Assembly: GCF_026410085.1 (NCBI RefSeq)
Contig: NZ_CP112866.1
Coordinates: forward strand, 4,711,001-4,775,000
Direction of reading: 5' to 3'
Length of the DNA: 64,000 bases
From: Pseudomonas quebecensis
GTDB lineage: Bacteria; Pseudomonadota; Gammaproteobacteria; Pseudomonadales; Pseudomonadaceae
Shown: in pieces, positions 61,644-64,000 of the stretch
Position numbering within the stretch: the first letter of the stretch is position 1
Layout of the letters: each line of letters begins with the position of its first letter
Program-made: the position numbers and the translations under genes
Notes under the pieces: generated by a model
Told to the model about the DNA's origin: nothing
Database searches by the model: none
What the model saw: the letters and a program-made list of their open reading frames with translations, nothing else

Positions 61644-61674
61644 AGTCTAGACCAGGGTGTGGGCAAATTGCCAA
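61644..61674 (-). promoter_or_regulatory. Weak candidate thiC promoter
   Basis: TTGGCA and TAGACT on the minus strand, 19 bp apart, just upstream of the riboswitch. The spacing is long. The rest of 61675-61833 holds no gene and presumably the tolC promoter, which I could not fix. Confidence 0.35.
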
Positions 61675-61833
61675 TGGCGCTGCATTCAGCGTGATGAATG
61701 GCGTGAATGCAGGATTGTTGCGCCGGGTCAGCACCACTACACTCGGCTACTGCCCGAGGCTTGACGCTCTGAACCAGTCGCCGTAGCCTTGGCCATCGAA
61801 TTATCACCATAATATTTATTCAGGGATCGCCTC

Positions 61834-63273
61834 ATGCTGCGCAAACTCTCACTGGCCTTTGCCGTGTCTTGTGCGACCAACGGAATGGTCTGGGCAGCTG
61901 AAGCGCCCTTGTCCGCCAGAACCGACCTGGTCAGCGTTTATCAGGAAGCGGTGGATAACAACGCCGACCTGGCTGCCGCCCGCGCCCAGTACGGCGCGCA
62001 GAAAGAGGTGGTGCCACAGGCCCGCGCCGGCTTGCTGCCGAACCTCTCGGGCGGTGCCGATATCAACAATGTGCGCACCCAGATCGATACCCCGGCCGCC
62101 ACCGCCAACCGCGATGCCCACTCCTGGCGCGCCACCCTCAGCCAGCCGCTGTTCCGCGCCGATCGCTGGTTCCAGCTGCAGGCTGCCGAAGCCACCAATG
62201 AACAGGCGGCCCTGCAACTGTCGGCCACCGAACAGAACATGATCCTGCAGAGCGCCGAGAACTATTTCGCCGTGCTGCGCGCCCAGGACAACCTGGCCTC
62301 GACCAAGGCCGAAGAGAACGCCTTCAAGCGCCAACTGGACCAGTCCAACGAACGCTTCGACGTGGGCCTGTCGGACAAGACCGATGTGCTGCAATCCCAG
62401 GCCAGCTACGACACCGCGCGGGCCAACCGAATCCTCGCGCAGCGCCAGGTGGAGGACGCATTTGAAGCGCTGATCACCCTGACCAACCGTCAGTACAACT
62501 CGATCCAGGGCATTGTCCACACGCTACCGGTGTTGCCGCCGCTGCCGAACGACGCCAAAGCCTGGGTCGAAACCGCCGGGCGCCAGAACCTCAACCTGCT
62601 GGCCAGCAACTATGCCGTCACCGCCGCCGAAGAAGTCCTCAAGCAGCGCAAGGCCGGCCACGCGCCGACCCTGGACGCGGTGGCGCAATATGAAAAAGGC
62701 GATAACGACGCCCTCGGTTTCAGCAACCCGAATGCCTTCGGCACGCCCTATCGCGGTGATGTGGAACAGCGCACCATCGGCCTGCGCCTGAATATCCCGA
62801 TCTATAGCGGCGGCCTGACCAGCTCGCAGGTGCGCGAATCCTATTCGCGCCTGGGCCAGACCGAACAGCAACGCGAGGGCCTGCGCCGCCAGGTGGTGGA
62901 AAACACCCGCAACCTGCACCGTGCGGTAAACACCGATGTTGAGCAGGTACAGGCACGCCGCCAGTCGATCATCTCCAACCAGAGCGCGGTGGAAGCTACG
63001 GAAATCGGCTATCAGGTGGGCACCCGCAACATCGTCGACGTGCTCGACGCCCAGCGCCAGCTCTATGCTTCGGTGCGTAACTACAACAACAGCCGCTACG
63101 ACTACATTCTCGACAACCTGCGCTTGAAGCAGGCCGCGGGCACGCTGAACCCAGGGGATTTACAGGACCTGGCGCGCTACCTCAAGGCTGACTACAACCC
63201 GGACCGCGACTTCCTGCCACCCGACCTGGCCAAAGCCGCCGCCGAACAGCTCAAGGCCCGCCCGAATAATTAA
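61834..63273 (+). CDS. tolC: TolC-family outer membrane channel
   Basis: 479 residues. A signal peptide (about 1-21, ending VWAA) precedes two structural repeats typical of TolC, each with long helices (YQEAVDNNADLAAARAQYGA; NLLASNYAVTAAEEVLKQRK). The NVGTRNIVDVLDAQRQLY-like segment (GYQVGTRNIVDVLDAQRQ) is a TolC signature. It forms the trimeric outer-membrane exit duct for efflux pumps and type I secretion. CAGGGA precedes the ATG. Confidence 0.96.
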   Translation: MLRKLSLAFAVSCATNGMVWAAEAPLSARTDLVSVYQEAVDNNADLAAARAQYGAQKEVVPQARAGLLPNLSGGADINNVRTQIDTPAATANRDAHSWRATLSQPLFRADRWFQLQAAEATNEQAALQLSATEQNMILQSAENYFAVLRAQDNLASTKAEENAFKRQLDQSNERFDVGLSDKTDVLQSQASYDTARANRILAQRQVEDAFEALITLTNRQYNSIQGIVHTLPVLPPLPNDAKAWVETAGRQNLNLLASNYAVTAAEEVLKQRKAGHAPTLDAVAQYEKGDNDALGFSNPNAFGTPYRGDVEQRTIGLRLNIPIYSGGLTSSQVRESYSRLGQTEQQREGLRRQVVENTRNLHRAVNTDVEQVQARRQSIISNQSAVEATEIGYQVGTRNIVDVLDAQRQLYASVRNYNNSRYDYILDNLRLKQAAGTLNPGDLQDLARYLKADYNPDRDFLPPDLAKAAAEQLKARPNN

Positions 63274-63309
63274 TCACGCTGCTAAATCATGTGTGAGGGG
63301 CTTGATCAT

Positions 63310-63555
63310 GTGGGAGGGGGCTTGCCCCTATGCCGGTCAGTTAAGGAGGAACACTGTAACTGTGGTGAGCGGGCTTGCCCCGCGTTGGGCTGCGCAGCAG
63401 CCCCAATAGGAGCGTCGCAGTATGCCAGGCAGCTCCGGGACTATGTTTTGGGGCTGCTTCGCAGCCCAACGCGGGGCAAGCCCGCTCGCCACAGGTTACT
63501 GGTTGCCCGTTCCGTCTCTTAACTGACTGGCATTGGGGCTTGCCCCCGTTAGCGC
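63310..63555. repeat. Nested palindromic element (REPIN inside a larger inverted repeat)
   Basis: The 342-bp gap between tolC and waaA is filled by palindromes. The core is a 45-bp inverted pair: 63361-63405 (TGTGGTGAGCGGGCTTGCCC...) and 63449-63493, nearly perfect. Outside it, ATGCCGGTCAGTTAAG (left) pairs with CTTAACTGACTGGCAT (right), followed outward by GGGGCTTGCCCC-like REP cores on both sides. No reading frame inside looks real. Confidence 0.8.
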
Positions 63556-63615
63556 AAGACAGCCAACACTAGTTGATCTGGCAGATCGCCATCAAGGGCA
63601 AGCCTCCTTCTCACG

Positions 63616-64000
63616 TTAAATCGCGATCAATCGGCCCAGACCATCGAGCAGTCGCTCAAGCGCGCCCTGGTTGGCCTGCATCACCTTGAGCCCCGCCTGC
63701 GCCATCTTGCGCGCATCCTGCGGCAGTTCGAATAACTGTCGCACGGCTTCGGCCAACCCTTGGGCGTCATCCACTTCGCGTAACGCCCCGGCTTCGCGCA
63801 TCATTGCGGTAATTTCGAGAAAGTTGAATACGTGCGGCCCCATGATCACCGGCAAGGCCAAGGCTGCCGGTTCCAATGGGTTATGACCGCCGGTCGCTAC
63901 CAGGCTGCCGCCGACGAAGGCGCTGTCCGCCAGGGCATACAGAAACAACAGCTCGCCCATGGTGTCGCCCAGCAGCACCGAGGTCTGCGCCGTGACGGGC
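63616..64000 (-). CDS. waaA: 3-deoxy-D-manno-octulosonic acid transferase WaaA (5' end outside window)
   Basis: The C-terminal 128 codons or so are present; the frame runs off the right edge. VLLGDTMGELLFLYALADSA and FVGGSLVATGGHNPLEPAAL are the conserved C-terminal segment of KDO transferase, which adds KDO to lipid A at the inner membrane. The start is outside the window. It ends LGRLIAI and lies downstream of the nested palindromes, convergent with tolC. Confidence 0.93.
   Translation of the reverse strand, partial: PVTAQTSVLLGDTMGELLFLYALADSAFVGGSLVATGGHNPLEPAALALPVIMGPHVFNFLEITAMMREAGALREVDDAQGLAEAVRQLFELPQDARKMAQAGLKVMQANQGALERLLDGLGRLIAI

Noticed and set aside
63361..63493. CRISPR-like repeats in the tolC-waaA gap
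   Set aside because: The repeats are inverted, not direct, and match the REP family; there are no regularly spaced direct repeats or cas genes.

Overview
The window looks like the chromosome of a Pseudomonas of the P. fluorescens group. The proteins read as Pseudomonas throughout. The gene order follows the P. aeruginosa PA4928-PA4974 region as I remember it, and the intergenic gaps carry REP palindromes built around GGGGGCTTGCCCCC, typical of that group. It is about 60% GC with many long antisense shadow frames. Most of the window is conserved core genome; accessory material is limited to a few places.

Layout. 1-4679 (minus): a truncated transglutaminase/DUF2126 protein behind a candidate sigma-54 promoter, then a two-gene cassette of unknown function (a glycine-rich hydrophobic protein and an overlapping small membrane protein). 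4887-7190: ygiQ. 7397-11329 (plus): a 1310-residue dermonecrotic-toxin-like protein whose C-terminus looks like a SET domain; this is the most unusual gene here. 11332-18511 (minus): dnaB, rplI, a DUF2232 gene, rpsR, rpsF, rlmB, rnr. 18673-19120: two tandem tRNA-Leu(CAG) units, each with its own promoter and terminator. 19232-21816 (plus): a ferric-iron ABC transporter binding protein and permease without an ATPase. 21869-23803: a chemoreceptor.

23944-36211 (minus) is the conserved purA, hisZ, hflC, hflK, hflX, hfq, miaA, mutL, amiB, tsaE, nnrD series, with many start/stop overlaps. queG, a TRIC-type channel gene, orn, rsgA, motB and motA follow. 41922-45209 (plus): an HDOD protein, rhdA and psd. 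serB and an SMP/AhpA-type membrane protein are divergent. 48289-57158 (minus): a PqiC-like lipoprotein, parC, a phytase-like esterase, parE, yqiA, cpdA, a DUF1249 gene and nudF. The end holds a DUF3298-type lipoprotein, cytX and thiC (thiC behind a TPP riboswitch), tolC, a nested palindromic element and the 3' part of waaA.

The genes serve translation and its quality control (hfq, hflX, rsgA, miaA, queG, rlmB, rnr, orn), replication and repair (dnaB, mutL, parC, parE), membrane proteolysis (hflKC), cell wall and envelope (amiB, waaA, psd, tolC), motility (motAB) and thiamin (thiC, cytX). The best leads for undescribed biology are the toxin-SET fusion, the 3301-4679 gene pair, a degenerate cyclase-like domain in the protein at 46627-48159, and the sigma-54 promoter at 3150-3166.
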